A stretch of 64,000 nt of DNA from Dryomyza anilis (lineage: Eukaryota; Arthropoda; Insecta; Diptera; Dryomyzidae). The stretch spans positions 122,959,593 to 123,023,592 of the forward strand of contig OX638130.1 of NCBI GenBank assembly GCA_951804985.1, given 5' to 3'. The translations under genes were made by a program, and so were the position numbers. Positions 11,071 through 22,401 of this stretch are shown here, one piece after another; position 1 is the stretch's first letter, and every line of letters starts with the position of its first letter. Below the pieces are notes generated by a model. It worked only from the letters and a program-made list of their open reading frames with translations, had not been told where the DNA came from and did no database searches.

Positions 11071-11570
11071 TTTCTTTTTTTTATTTAAAAATAAGCCTAA
11101 TCCATTGCTGCGGCCGAAACCCATCATGGGTTGTAATGGCCAAATAAACAAGCACGCAATCCATAAATAATTTTTGCATTTTCAATCCAAATCCAATTTG
11201 AAATTTTGTATTCTTTTGCATGAATTAAAATTTCTAGTTAAGTGATTCGGTGCAAATTCCATTCTGTTCTCCATGTTTCGTGGATGTAGTATTTGGCAGT
11301 TTTCTGAACGTTTTAATTTTCGCAAAGTCCCCTTTATTAGGATTCAAATTTTCGTTTTGTATAATCCGAACCATTTATTTGATTGATATGATAAAACAGT
11401 CTTTAGATATTAGTATTAGTATTAAATTTATCAACTGTACTACTTTTGTCAGTTTTATATGAAATCAATGGATCATTTTAAAACGACCTTATCCTAGGAA
11501 GCCGTAAATTGATACCTTATAGATTCCTTTAGACTTCCAATGGTCGATTTTAAAAATTAGAAGCGATATA
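11071..11570. other. Unique sequence, no feature seen
   Basis: No repeat, RNA or convincing ORF. A 70-residue plus-strand ORF at 11250-11462 has no recognised motif. Confidence 0.5.
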
Positions 11571-11780
11571 CACCCAGAAAAAAATACTATATAAACAATA
11601 GTTTTTTACTATTAAAAATAGTCAATAGGATAAATTATAATTTTAATCGGAAAATACCATTAAATACTAGAAAATACCATGACATTGAGTTTATATGAGA
11701 AGATTTATTTTTTGTATACTATTAAATCAATAATTGTCCTATTGACCAATTTTAATGGGATTTGAATATTTTTCTGGGTG
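11571..11780. mobile_element. MITE D, copy 1, with TA target duplication
   Basis: Ends are CACCCAGAAAAA and TTTTTCTGGGTG, a perfect 12-base inverted repeat, and each end is directly flanked by TA. Length is 210 bp. The subterminal motifs TATTTTAATGG-like and GTCAATAGGAT recur in inverse. TA duplication and short size suggest a Tc1/mariner-mobilised MITE, though the superfamily is an inference. Confidence 0.88.
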
Positions 11781-11865
11781 TAGTCACGAGATCTAACTTG
11801 TTATCCAAAAAACTTCGACGCACAGAAGACCTCTGAAACATGGAAAGGTATCTGAAGTTATCTGT

Positions 11866-12437
11866 GATATAAAATCAATAGTTTCTATTTAAATTAGTCA
11901 ATAGGATTAACTATTATTTTAATATGTAAATACCATTAAATATTGCAAATAGGTTTTAATACTATTTATAATAGTATTAAATACTATTAATAATAATATA
12001 ATAATAGTGTGGCGCTACAGTCCTGTATAGAACTTCGGCCGAGCTCTCTCACCATTTTGAGCTGTGCGTGTTATATTTGTACTCAAAGTGGTGGGACCTA
12101 CAGTTTATTGCCGAATCCGAACGGCGGGTGAGAGCTTTTCATAGGCAATATTTTACTCTCGTAGGTTTGCCATTTACTGCCGAGAGGTAGCGCAGTATAG
12201 AAAAATGTTTCAATGAAAGATGTTGTTATAGTCCCAGTCCAGGCTTGAACCGGGGACCTTTCGGCTCGCAGTCCAACGCACTAACCACTGAGCTACCGCG
12301 GCTACTAGTATACTAGGCTAATACTACTATTTATATACTATTAAATTATTTTTGTGTTCATATGAAAATATTTATTGTATACTATTGAATCAATAACTGT
12401 TCTATTGACCAATTTTAATAGGATTTTTTCTGAATGA
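11866..12437. mobile_element. MITE D, copy 2, interrupted by a SINE
   Basis: ATCAATAGTTTCTATTT...GTCAATAGGATTAAC on the left and TGTTCTATTGACCAATTTTA with ATAGGATTTTTTCTG on the right match copy 1. The outermost CACCCAG ends are lost. A minus-strand SINE occupies 11988-12305, so the SINE insertion is younger than this copy. Confidence 0.75.
11988..12305 (-). mobile_element. tRNA-derived SINE, copy C
   Basis: Complete minus-strand copy: head GTAGCCGCGGTAGCTCAG, B box GGTTCAAGCC, body CCGTTCGGATTCGGCAATAA, and an (ATT)n-type tail. It is nested in MITE D copy 2. Confidence 0.9.
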
Positions 12438-12449
12438 ACTAAACCCATA

Positions 12450-12909
12450 AATCTCATAAATTAGTTAACATGTTACCTACGCTATCGTGTATTAAATATG
12501 GATTTGTGACCTGCGAATTGCCCATTTTGAAACGTTTTAATAAGGTTGCTTTTTTCTGTCTGTTCGGTACAAATTTTGTAATTGATTTTAAACTACGTTC
12601 GCGATCAGCAACAGACTTGAGATTTAAAATATTGCCTCGAACTGAATGACAATGCAATATTATCATTTTCCTGCCATCTGGTTCATTATGGTTCTATCGC
12701 CATGGTTCCATATTAAAGACACTTTGAAACATAAATATTTTAAATCTAAATAATATTGGGCCTTTCGAATTATGTCAGACGAAAATCTAAATGAAACAAA
12801 AACAATAAGAAAAATAAAAAATGTGAAATAAAAAATATTTTTTAATATAAAACATTTTTAAGGTGAATTTTGAGTACGATTTAAAATGAAACGTGGGTCG
12901 GTATATAAT
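12450..12909 (+). mobile_element. Fold-back family N, arm 1
   Basis: Shares GTCTGTTCGGTACAAATTTT, TTGAGATTTAAAATATTGCC, GGTTCTATCGCCATGG, TTAAAGACACTTTGAAACAT and TTATGTCAGACGAAAATC with N arms near 15.4-15.7, 17.6 and 28.5 kb. It ends in poly-A/T-rich AATATAAAACATTTTTAA and is directly followed by P copy 3, the same arrangement as at 28.6 kb. Confidence 0.7.
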
Positions 12910-13628
12910 ATCGTCACTATCATGCCAAAGAGGCGAATGTGTAATTTTTGACATTTGCGTTTTTTTACATTTTTGAATGTAGTTTTTCCTCAAGTATACT
13001 GTGCTAAAATCGAGTGTGGTTTTGTTGGATATTTCTAGCCACAAAGAACAAAAACAAAAGTGCGAATTCGAAAAATTGAAAAATGTTGTCATGCCAAAAG
13101 GGCGAATTTTTTCGTGTTTTTGCCATAACTTTTTATTGGTATAAGATAAAATATTAGTGTTGAGGCATTAATTGTTTGTTTTTAAAGCACCAATCGATCA
13201 TAATAATTATTTTAAAATATTTTTTTGAATTGTTATTATTTGCAAGAAAAATCCTTGCCAAAGTATTTTTAAATAATGATGCCAATCAATAGGTGCTTTG
13301 AAAACAAGCAATAAATGCCAATTACATCACTATTTTATCTTGCACCAATAAAGTGTTATAGCAAAATGACGAAAAGATTCGCCCTTTTGACATCACAAGA
13401 TTTTTAATTTTTCAAAAGTCTTTGTTTTTTTACTATAAATCTTTATTGGTGCAAGATAAAATAGTGATGCAGAGGCATTCATTATTTTTTTTAAAGCACA
13501 TATCGATTGGCATCATTACTAAAAAATATTTTGTCAAAATTTGTTTTTTCAAATGTTAAGTTAATATTTGGAAAATTATGTTTAAATAATGATGCCAATG
13601 ATTCTTTGAAAACAAACAATAAATGTTC
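12910..13628. mobile_element. Fold-back element P, copy 3 (right end lost)
   Basis: Begins ATCGTCACTATCATGCC and contains the characteristic GCCAAAAGGGCGAA, the central palindrome, and inverted AGGTGCTTTGAAAAC modules. Homology fades at AAACAAACAATAAATG near 13625, so the right terminal module and the GTGACGAT end are missing. Confidence 0.78.
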
Positions 13629-14899
13629 ACAACTCTTAAGTAATTATTACACATATCATTACCTAAATTTCGAAGTGACCTAACCTAACTTTCGAACTTC
13701 TGGTTTTATTTTAAAAAAGGAATAAAAATAAAACAACAATTATATTGCCATTTTCTTAAAAATATTATGAAATAGAACAAAATCTGATTATGTACAGAAA
13801 ATTATCACCTAAGTATTATATACAATTTATAGGGAAAATCTATAGTAGTAGTGTAAAATTTTTAAGTAAATTTATTTAAATCACCTTCATTAAAATCTGC
13901 TTTTAAATAAATTTAACTTTAACCTCCAAATCCGAATGCATTTAATCGCTGTCTGTTTTACTATTTATCTGAGTGTCTGCCTGACTGTCTGTCACATATC
14001 ATCTGACCACTTTTTTTTTATAATATTATCGATTTTTTCTCGTTTTATTCCCATACGTATGAAAAACTGTTACACAGCATATATAAAACTTTCACTGCGA
14101 ATGCAAATCGCATCCGAAATACTGGCAGATGAAACTTAAAAATTTTTAAGTGGATTTGCATGGAAATTCCACAATGTTAAATGTATTTGTTGCATTCAGT
14201 TTTGAGTTTTTTTTTGTTGGATTTCCTCTCAATTCGCTTTGAATTCTTGATGCCAGTTTTTTTTTTGTTTGTTTTATTTTCTGTGCTACATTGAAGGACA
14301 CTTTCTGCCCACAAAGTGCAAATATAATAAAAGCAGTTGAAATACAAATCTATTACTGTGGACAATAAAAGAAAAAATAAAAAAATAGATCGGAAAAGAT
14401 TTATCGAATTGAAATCAGTTCGTCAAAAGTTTTGCACTCGAAACTTTGCTGCAGTTGAGCTTTGCAAAAGTTTTATTTGGTTGTGGTTTTAAAGCCAGTT
14501 CGTTGGCTTAAAAAGAACTAACAAAAAGTTAAATAACTTTACAGTTTTAAAGTTCACAAAGTTTTTTAAAATTCAAACTCAATAAAATTTGTATTGTTTC
14601 CAAATTTTTTAGTCTATTTTTAAAGATTTACAAATTTCTTTAACGAACTAAATACCAAACAATATTAAAGATTTTAATGTAAATGTACCAAAATTTAAAA
14701 AAAATATATTGAATATTAAAGATTTTGAAATATCAAATTATTTCAGTTAAGATATCGTTTAGTTTGCTGGGACGTCATATCAAAGATTTAAAAATTTTAT
14801 ATTATATTTGATATATTGATACTATAAAGTTCCTAAGTCTATTATGTTAAAAATGATCTTAACTTCACAATTTTAAAATTAATAATGTGTTCTAGATCA
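13629..14899. other. Unique AT-rich sequence, no feature seen
   Basis: Short ORFs at 13936-14139 plus and 14177-14365 minus are compositionally random or lysine-rich because of poly-A runs. TAAGATATCGTTTAGTTTGC at about 14749 resembles short stretches near 39.45 and 50.0 kb, but no element boundary is clear. Confidence 0.5.
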
Positions 14900-15703
14900 A
14901 AAAAAAAAAAAAATTAAAAATATTTTTTTTATATAAAACGTTTTTAATGTGAAATCCAATAGATTATATTAAAGGGTTTTTCAACAGGGACACTACAAAA
15001 GTAGAGCGACAGGGACAGCAAACGACGCCATATTTCTTGCCGCTCTTTTGACATTTCTCTTCAGTGAGGTTTGCCATTTCATGATGTGAAGATATACGAA
15101 TTCGAATTTCGGTAGTAAATTTTAATAATTTGGACTCATTGTTGGCTCTTATATCTTTCCATCATGAAATGGCAAACCTTACTGAAGAGAAATGTCAAAA
15201 GAGCGGCAAGAAATATGGCGTCGTTTGCTGTCTCTGTCGCTCTACTTTTGTAGCGTCCCTCTTGAACCCTTGAAAAAAACTTTTGTAGCGCTCTTATTGA
15301 AAAACCCTTTATTAACCGCCTTACGTTTTATTTGAAATCATACGAAAACACCACCTTAAAAACGTTTTATATAAAAAAATATTTTTTATATCATATTTTT
15401 TATTTTTCTTATTTTTTTGTGTCAGTAAGATTTTCGTCTGACAGATTTCAAAAGGCCTTATATTATTAAAATTTTAAATATTCATGTTTCAAAGTGTCTT
15501 TAATATGGAACCATGGCGATAGAACCATGATGAACCGGATGGCAAGAAAACGACAACATTCTCATCCAGATCGAGGCAATATTTAAAATCTCAACTCTTC
15601 TGTAGCTCATCGCAATGTTAGTTTAAAATCAATTACAAAATTTGTACCGAACAGACAGACAAGAAAACAACCTAATAAAAATATTTTCACATTTAAAGAC
15701 AAC
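14900..15703. mobile_element. Fold-back family N, copy 2, split by a palindromic MITE
   Basis: TTTATATAAAACGTTTTTAA at the left (about 14928) is inverted as TTAAAAACGTTTTATATAAA at the right (about 15356). The right arm continues through TTTTCGTCTGACAGATTTC and GGAACCATGGCGATAGAACC to CCGAACAGACAG near 15650. The centre is filled by MITE Q rather than by element P. Confidence 0.65.
14971..15310. mobile_element. Palindromic MITE Q with long inverted arms
   Basis: The left arm (about 14971-15086) and right arm (about 15160-15310) are near-perfect reverse complements, both containing GAGCGGCAAGAAATATGGCG or its complement. Spacer is about 73 bases. The right arm carries an extra partial copy of its terminal 35-40 bases, so TTTTGTAGCG appears twice there. 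No coding capacity. The RNA would form a stem exceeding 110 bp. Confidence 0.88.
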
Positions 15704-15963
15704 ATCGTCGTTGTAGAACGAAAAGTCACCAAATACATTTTTTAAAAATGACAAATATTTATTTACAAAAATTTGTATAATTCTGACAATTTTAAATCGA
15801 TGATCTAAATTTGTTTACCACATAATAAGAAAGTGTAAATCTATCAATTGACATTTAAACTTTAAAAATGCTTCAATTACTTTTTATAATATTAATCAAC
15901 AAACTCAAAAATTACGTTTATCATAAAAATGTATTTGGTGACTTTTCGTTCTACAACGACGAT
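15704..15963. mobile_element. MITE R, copy 1
   Basis: Has 39-base perfect terminal inverted repeats starting ATCGTCGTTGTAGAACGAAA. Total length 260 bp, AT-rich centre. A second, more diverged copy is at 30286-30505. It directly abuts the N arm, suggesting insertion into that element. No target duplication is obvious. Confidence 0.88.
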
Positions 15964-16349
15964 ATGATCCCATCTTTATTATTAAACAATGACTTAATGT
16001 TCTTTCAATAAAAAGTAAAACATTTGTGAGAAGCCAAAATATGTAAAAACCTAAATTCTAATTGGGGCTTGGGATGGGAGAGATTCGGTTTAAATTCAAT
16101 TTAAAATCAATTAAAATTAGGGTTTATGGCCGCAAATGTTTTGGACATTTTCGTTCCACATAACATAACCCATACATTTTCTGAATTCGAATTTTCATGT
16201 TCAACCATAAATCTCCAACGAGGATTTTTTCAACTCCAAATTATTATCTAGATCAGTGATCAGTGAAAGTATTCGCCAATTTAATATTATGTCGGACCAA
16301 GTCCAGAAATATTCGCTTTACAATCATGAAAATCATCCGTGTATCTGGA
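15964..16349. other. Unique AT-rich sequence
   Basis: No repeat ends found. A 64-residue and an overlapping 95-residue ORF start at 16256-16263; both lack any recognised motif. Confidence 0.45.
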
Positions 16350-17325
16350 TGGAACACAGAAAAATTCATCCATATAATGAATGTATTCATAAATATTATG
16401 AAATTGTTCACCAACTACCGGATTCATCATATCTACCGTTTATTAAATGATATATTGATGAATATTTTCATTATATATATGAAACTATTCGTACTATCAA
16501 ACATCATAGTGAAGAACGAAATATTTAATAAATTTAAATCGTCAAATTGATGAATTTGTTGTTGAATATAATATTTTTTTTACGAATTTATCAAAAAAAA
16601 AATATTTTTTTTTGGAAAATAATTCGAAAAAAAAGTGTTGTAAATTTTATTTTTAAATAACAAAATTTTTTTCAAATAAATAAAAATTAACAAAAATTAG
16701 ATTATCTGAAAAATAAAATTTTTCATGAAAAAAAAAATTTTTTATGCCATTTTTTTTTCGATGAACAAATTTTTTCGAAAATAAAATTTAGAAAAAAAAA
16801 AATTGGAAAAACAAATTTATCAAAAAAAAAAATGTTTTTTCGAATTTTTTCAATCCAAAATTTTGTTTACATTTTTTTTTTACGTACATAACTTTTTATT
16901 AATAAAAGGTTATAATTATAAATAAATATATTATAAAACATTTTACTAATTTATGCATGTCGAGCAAGCATTCTATAAGAAATAACATACACGAACTACG
17001 TGAGAACTAAGAAGTACGGCAAAAAATGAACGAAAAACATATATTTGAAATTTGGTTTGATGAACAGCATTCTTCAATATGAAGTAAAATATGTTGTATT
17101 TTATGTTTTTGTTCATTAATATGATGAATCGTATTCTTCACATACAGTTCATCATATTAAAGAATACTTTTTCGACATTTACCAAGTGTTCATCATATTT
17201 ATGATTGTATTCATAACATTGATGTCGTTAGTCATTAATATTATGAATGGTTCTTGGCTGAATGAATCATGGCTTGAAGTACGGAATTCTTCAATATGAT
17301 GTAAATTTTTTTTTCTGTGAAGAAT
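16350..17325. mobile_element. Possible fold-back element with CACAGAAAAA ends
   Basis: The left end ACACAGAAAAATTCATCC and the right end TTTTTTTTTCTGTG are inverted. Near both ends, words such as TTCATCATATT, GAATGTATTCAT and CTTCAATATGA recur in both orientations. The centre (16560-16870) is A/T homopolymer-rich with TTCGAAAAAA palindromes. Boundaries are uncertain. Confidence 0.5.
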
Positions 17326-17560
17326 TTGTCCATTAGATACCATATAGAGATAGATCAACTCTGGTTTAAGTGTTTACCAATTTTAACCTAAGCACGCGAT
17401 CATAAACCCCATTTTCGAATTACGAATTATGTTGGGGCAGTCTAATATAAGCGTCTAATAGTTTAATTTTAAGATTCTGGTTATCGCAGTTCCATCCATA
17501 ATCAAATTTTTAAAAATGTGCAAAAAAACTACCTCAATTAAGAATTTTTTTTAAATACAA

Positions 17561-17995
17561 TCATGAATGAGCATTTTGTTTTAAAAACTGTCAAAATTAA
17601 TTTATTTGTAATCAAAGTTATTATGATTGTTTTTCTTTTCAAAACGTTTTTATTAGGTTGCTTTCATGTCTGTCTGTTCGGTACAAATTTTGTAATTGAT
17701 TTTAAAACTGCCTTTGCCATGAGCCTCAGACTTGAGATTTTAAATATTGCCTCGAACTGGATAACAATGAATTATTTTTGTTTTTGTGTCATCTGGTTCA
17801 TCATGGTTCTATCGCCATTAAAGACACTTTGGAACATGACTATTTTTCACTTTATTAATGTTAGGCATTTCGAATTTTGTCAGACGAACATCTATCTAAT
17901 TGACACAATAAAATATGAAAAATAAAAATATGAAATAAAAAATATATTATCGTTTAAAAATATAATATCGTTTAAAGTTCTAAGTATTTCGTATT
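17561..17995 (+). mobile_element. Fold-back family N, arm 3
   Basis: Carries the N landmarks in order: GTCTGTTCGGTACAAATTTT, CAGACTTGAGATTTT, ATATTGCCTCGAACTGG, GGTTCTATCGCCATTAAAGA, ATTTTGTCAGACGAACATC. The 120-residue ORF at 17563-17925 is simply a reading frame through this repeat. No opposite arm is apparent. Confidence 0.7.
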
Positions 17996-18139
17996 AAAGT
18001 TTACGAGCGTTCGGTAATAGCCTCGCAAGCAAATTGGGTTGCATTAAAAACATTTTTACGCGACATTATTTGGACATTGTGTTTCGCTGATAGAAAATTA
18101 CATACCGCGGCTTTAATGGTTCAAAATATTATTTTATTA

Positions 18140-18596
18140 CCCTAGTAGAAATTTTGGTAGGGCCATGCTCATGAACTGATCATGTCATTATTTGAGATGA
18201 TCGGGATATGACGAGGCCCACGATGTCCTTGTAATGCAGTGTCCTGATCATGTACTCACCTCAGGCAATGACCATGTACTGATCGGGTAATTCCCCATAT
18301 CATTATTTATCTGACCTTTGGTGATAAAACATGAGCATACGAAAGCACTACAAATACCCGATGAAATAAAATATCATACCTCATTGAAACCTGATCATTG
18401 CCCGATGAAAATTTCTTTATGAGGAACAACTAATGTAGCTTTGATCGGGGCCATTGGCTGTTTAGATAATGTAAACCCTGCTATGGTGAGCATGATAAGG
18501 GCATGACAAGGCAATGATCCTATTTGCTCTAATAGGGGTTACCTGACGAAACCCCGATCATTTCCCGATGGCGCATCGGGCAAATTTCCATTAGGG
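18140..18596. mobile_element. MITE U with TA target duplication
   Basis: Ends CCCTAGTAGAAATTT (18140) and AAATTTCCATTAGGG (18582) are inverted with 13 of 15 positions matching, and both are flanked by TA. The interior holds many CTGATCATG, GATCGGG and CCCGATGA words in both orientations, likely subterminal binding repeats. A SINE begins at the very next bases. Confidence 0.78.
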
Positions 18597-18907
18597 TAGC
18601 CGCGGTAGCTCAGTGGTTAGTGCGTTGGACTGCGAGCCGAAAGGTCCCCGGTTCTAGCCTGGACTGGGGCTAACAACATCTTTTCATAGAAACATTTTTC
18701 TATACCGCGCTACTTCTCGGCGGTAATGGCAAACCTACGAGAGTATACACATTGCCTATGAAAAGCTCTCACCCGCCGTTCGGATTCGGCAATAAACTGT
18801 AGGTCCCACCACTTTGAGTACAAATATAACACGCACAGCTCGAAATGGTGAGAGAGCTCGGCCTAAGTTCTTATAGAGCTGTAGTGCCAAACTATTATTA
18901 TTATTAT
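18596..18907 (+). mobile_element. tRNA-derived SINE, copy A
   Basis: The tRNA-like head GTAGCCGCGGTAGCTCAG contains an A box, followed about 50 bases later by B box GGTTCTAGCC. These two are the internal RNA polymerase III promoter. The 230-base body is unrelated to tRNA. The tail is (ATT)n at 18891-18907. The only plus-strand full copy in the window. The anticodon-like loop is CTGCGAG, but the tRNA fold is not preserved. Confidence 0.92.
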
Positions 18908-18913
18908 GTTTGC

Positions 18914-18954
18914 GGTCCTTCATACATTCTAAGTTAGTATTTAACTGAAGGACC
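18914..18954. other. Short hairpin after the SINE tail
   Basis: GGTCCTTCA at 18914 is inverted as TGAAGGACC at 18946, a perfect 9-bp stem with a 23-base loop. Function unknown. Confidence 0.55.
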
Positions 18955-20530
18955 ACTCTTGGTTTAATGACGTCCTGGCAATTCTATAGCATATCGACCC
19001 ATGTGTTGAACAGGTACGCATCAACGTTGCTTTGCCCCTTCGTAACCTTTTCAACACCTCCTACAGGACAGTTGAAGTTTACTTTATAGAGCCACTCGAA
19101 ATATTTAAAAATCAATTGCCACACCCTTCCTAATAGAGGGAGAGTTTTGAAAATCGAAAAAATGTTTGCCGTCGCTGCCCTTCATCCGACGTAAAATTGA
19201 AAAACGACCGAGGTCACAACTAATTTTTGGTTTATATGAAAGGTGGGCGGAGCAAAAAAAAGTGTCATGTCAAATTCAAAACAAGCATGTGCCGATACTA
19301 CTCCATCTTTTATACCTTTAACCGTTTTACTTTTGACCCTAATATTTTTCTACGATCAGCGCTGTGCCTTGCATGAATAGTGGGTATCCCCTGAGCGTTG
19401 TTTACTCTGTCAATAAAAAAAAACCTTAACAAATTTCAAAATTCCATCAGGCTATGCTGCCCCATAAATCAGTTCAAGTTACAACGCATTGAACATTTTT
19501 ATGCCTCTAAAATATTGATAGCCAATTTGCTGGGTGACATTTTATGGCAACATTTATGGCTTACAGTACAAATAGCAAAAACCATTAATGTGAGCAAATT
19601 AATTATATTTAATATTGTTGCATGCGTCATTGCATCGCGAACACATTCGACACAGTTTTCAACGCAGCGCAACGCAGCGCGACGCATCGCATGTCCTTAA
19701 TTTGCTGCTTTTTTGCAGGAGTCGCGTCGCGTCGGTCGGTCGCATTGTTTAAAATGCAAAATGTAATTTAATAAATTGTGTGCAGCATCCTGCGAGTTGA
19801 AATTTTAATGTGCGTGTAATTGCAGCTGTATGTGTGTGACTGTGTCCATGTCCATGTCCTTCTGTGTTCCATATATCCTTCTGTGTCTGTGTCAGTATGT
19901 TGTTGTTGTTGTGTTGCTTGCTGCTGCATAAAATTTCATTAAAATCAATTAAATTAAATTCAACTCATTTAACTCTCGACGGCTCATGTTAACCACGCAT
20001 TAATTGCATTTGCAGTTATCAACAAAGGACCTCGTTACATCCTGTGCGTTATGCAAAGCCTGTTGAAAACCGGCTGCTGCTCTTCTTCCTCTTTTTTTGT
20101 TGTTGTTGTTGTTGCTGTTGTTATTTTCCCATGCGGTCAACATCGCTCAGGCGTGTGCGTTTGCGTATTACATACCATGTAAATCCTTGTCATTTTGTTC
20201 ATATCCTTTGGTAATTATTGGCCAAGTGTTATTATTCCGGAAATTCTTTAACATTACGCACAGCTTTGTTAATTTGTTTTTCTGTGATAACTTTGCAATA
20301 CTTTTAATTTCGTTATGGTAAAATCAAAATAATAATAAAAAATTATATAAAACGGTAGAATTTTAAGTGTACCATATTTACTTAAGGTTTTTGCTGCATA
20401 TATCATTGTCATTTATTTAAAATATTCTTCTTGGGATTTGCGGTAAAGCAGAATTTATTAAATAGCATGAAAAATAATTACGTTAAACTTTTTTTTGCTG
20501 CAATCATATCAATCATAGATACATTTTGTA
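18955..20530. other. Single-copy-looking, GC-richer sequence
   Basis: Higher complexity than its surroundings, with GCAGCGCAACGCAGCGCGAC near 19664, TG-rich and TGT-rich stretches (19810-19925) and a (TTG)n tract at 20097-20126. ORFs of 100 residues (19398-19700) and 74 residues (20097-20321) show no domain and overlap opposite-strand ORFs. It may be intronic regulatory DNA. Confidence 0.45.
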
Positions 20531-20640
20531 ACCAAACTTTCTTAAAAGACAATTCTTCTCCGTAGAATTCTTCCTCAAGAAAACATTCCCAGAGACAATT
20601 CTTTCCCAGACAATTCTTTCTCGGATAATAATTTCTCTGA
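20531..20640. repeat. Degenerate ACAATTCTTTCC minisatellite relic
   Basis: Repeats of AGACAATTCTTCTCC, AGAATTCTTCCTCA, AGACAATTCTTTCCC and AGACAATTCTTTCTC. They are the complement of the GGGAAGAATTCTAC repeats carried inside two Helitron-like copies and scattered at 26.7-27.6 kb. Confidence 0.65.
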
Positions 20641-20879
20641 TGAATATTTACCTTTTCATTTGAGAAGCACTTTCCAAGTTTTATTTTTTTGTGTAGAGTT
20701 CAGTGTAGGGCATTATTCGTATAAATATTTGTTCGAATAACGAATAACAAATAATTTTTTATTCGATAAATTTTATTTTTGATTTTAAATTTTTAGTTTT
20801 TATTCGTTATTCGATGAGACTAAAAAAATATGATTGATTTTTTAATCAAAAATTTTTATTCGAATAAATTTACAAATTT

Positions 20880-22377
20880 CAAATAACACTACACAACAAA
20901 ATGAGAAAAAAAGTTTGCGCAGTAAATTCCATTATTTTTGTATTATCGGAAATGACTCGCAGATTTTGAATATATTAATTAAAAAAATTTCTACGTATAG
21001 GTTTACGTGATTTCGGGCAATATCTTTTGTACTGAGCTTTCAAAAAGGTGGTCACATATATTTGTAAATATCTCGCGTTTAATAAAATCCATAAACTCAA
21101 TTGTTATATCGAATGAAAGATAAATAAATATTCAATAAACATTTCTTACAATAATTTGGAATTGTTTTACTGGTTTAAGAAAACTCTACAGAAGAACTCG
21201 AAAAATGTAAATTTTGTCGACCAAAATTTTATTAAAAAATGCTTTTAAAAAATGGCGAATAATTAAAAACGCAAGATGATGCACAGTTTGTAATATTGCA
21301 AAATTAGCCTGTACATTATTAAAGAAAATGATGTAAAAATAAAAGTAATCTATGGATACGTTTTGAGAACAGAAAAAATCATGTGAATGCATTACAATTC
21401 GGTATTAACTAAAAAAAATCGCTTAATATCTTTATACCCTATACCCATGGGTTACGAGTTATAAAATATATGTAAGGATATTTTAGCACCTCTTAGTAGG
21501 AGTGACTGGTATGAAAAAGTATATATTTTCTTGGTCAACATCACTTTCCGAGTCGATTTAATATAACCGTCTGTCTGTCTATACACGATAACTTTAAAAC
21601 TGCTATTCGGAATGATGTAAAAATATATTTTCAATATATTTTAGTAGAATAGTAATTCGAAGTTCGAAAATGAGTCGATTTAGTCAACGTAATCTAGTAC
21701 ATGCACTACGAATTATGGGTTTACATTTTAGGATCACATATCTCATCAAGTATTAAAGATAAAGTTATAAAATTTAAAATTAATTACAAGCAATCATCTA
21801 TCAATAGCTGCTCAAAAAATAATCGTGATCCGCTCACATTTTTTTATTTTTTATTTTTATGACTTTTTGTATAGCACTTAATTATATTGCTTGCACATAA
21901 CTTTTTTTACACTCAAATGTTACCCATATATTTTTGTCATTTATAGCTCAATTTCTTCGCAAGAGTGTTAACTAATTTTATAAATTTTAAATTTGTGTAT
22001 CATCTTACTTTCTCGATTTTTTTCCATTTCTTTAAATGAATTTTTGTTGAAAAAAAATGTTTTTTCAAGTTCTCCTTTCGAGTTCTCTTAAACTAATGAA
22101 CCAATTTAAAAATATTCTAAGAAATGTTTATTCGATATTCAATTAACTTTCAATCGATATAACATTTGATCATATGTGTTATTTAAAACGCGAGATATTT
22201 GCAAATGTATGTGACCACCTCTATGAAAGCTCGGTTCAAAAGTTAATGGCCCATAGTTTGTATACCTATCCAAAGAAATATTATTAAATCATATTTTCGG
22301 AATAAGGGCGTCATTTTACATAATACAAAAATAAACTTGTTTGTTGCGCAGAATGGCTGTTGTGTAGTGTTATTTGT
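20880..22377. mobile_element. Large fold-back element V with 300-bp arms
   Basis: The ends CAAATAACACTACACAACA (20880) and TGTTGTGTAGTGTTATTTG (22359) are a perfect 19-base inverted repeat. Arms extend about 300 bases inward with moderate divergence; for example GGTCACATATATTTGTAAAT near 21052 and its inverse near 22199. The centre contains part of element M (M5). No transposase is visible, and the arm divergence suggests age. Confidence 0.82.
21434..21870 (+). mobile_element. Dispersed element M, copy 5 (partial, nested in V)
   Basis: TATACCCTATACCCATGGG, CCGAGTCGATTTAATATAAC and GTCTGTCTGTC match the M layout. The interior matches M4 (ACATTTTAGGA, then ATCCGCTCACATTTTTTT is near the right limit). 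The right terminus is missing. Confidence 0.65.
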
Positions 22378-22401
22378 AATCAAAAGTTTTTTTTTGTATA
22401 T

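Noticed and set aside
16256..16550. Overlapping ORFs of 64 and 95 residues
   Set aside because: Two overlapping frames with no domain, running into a candidate fold-back element; compositionally random.
17563..17925. 120-residue plus-strand ORF
   Set aside because: Lies in fold-back family N, whose other copies do not keep the frame open.
18596..18680. A functional tRNA gene
   Set aside because: The A and B boxes are good, but the anticodon arm does not pair well, the acceptor stem has no partner, and the sequence continues into a SINE body present at several loci. It is a SINE head.
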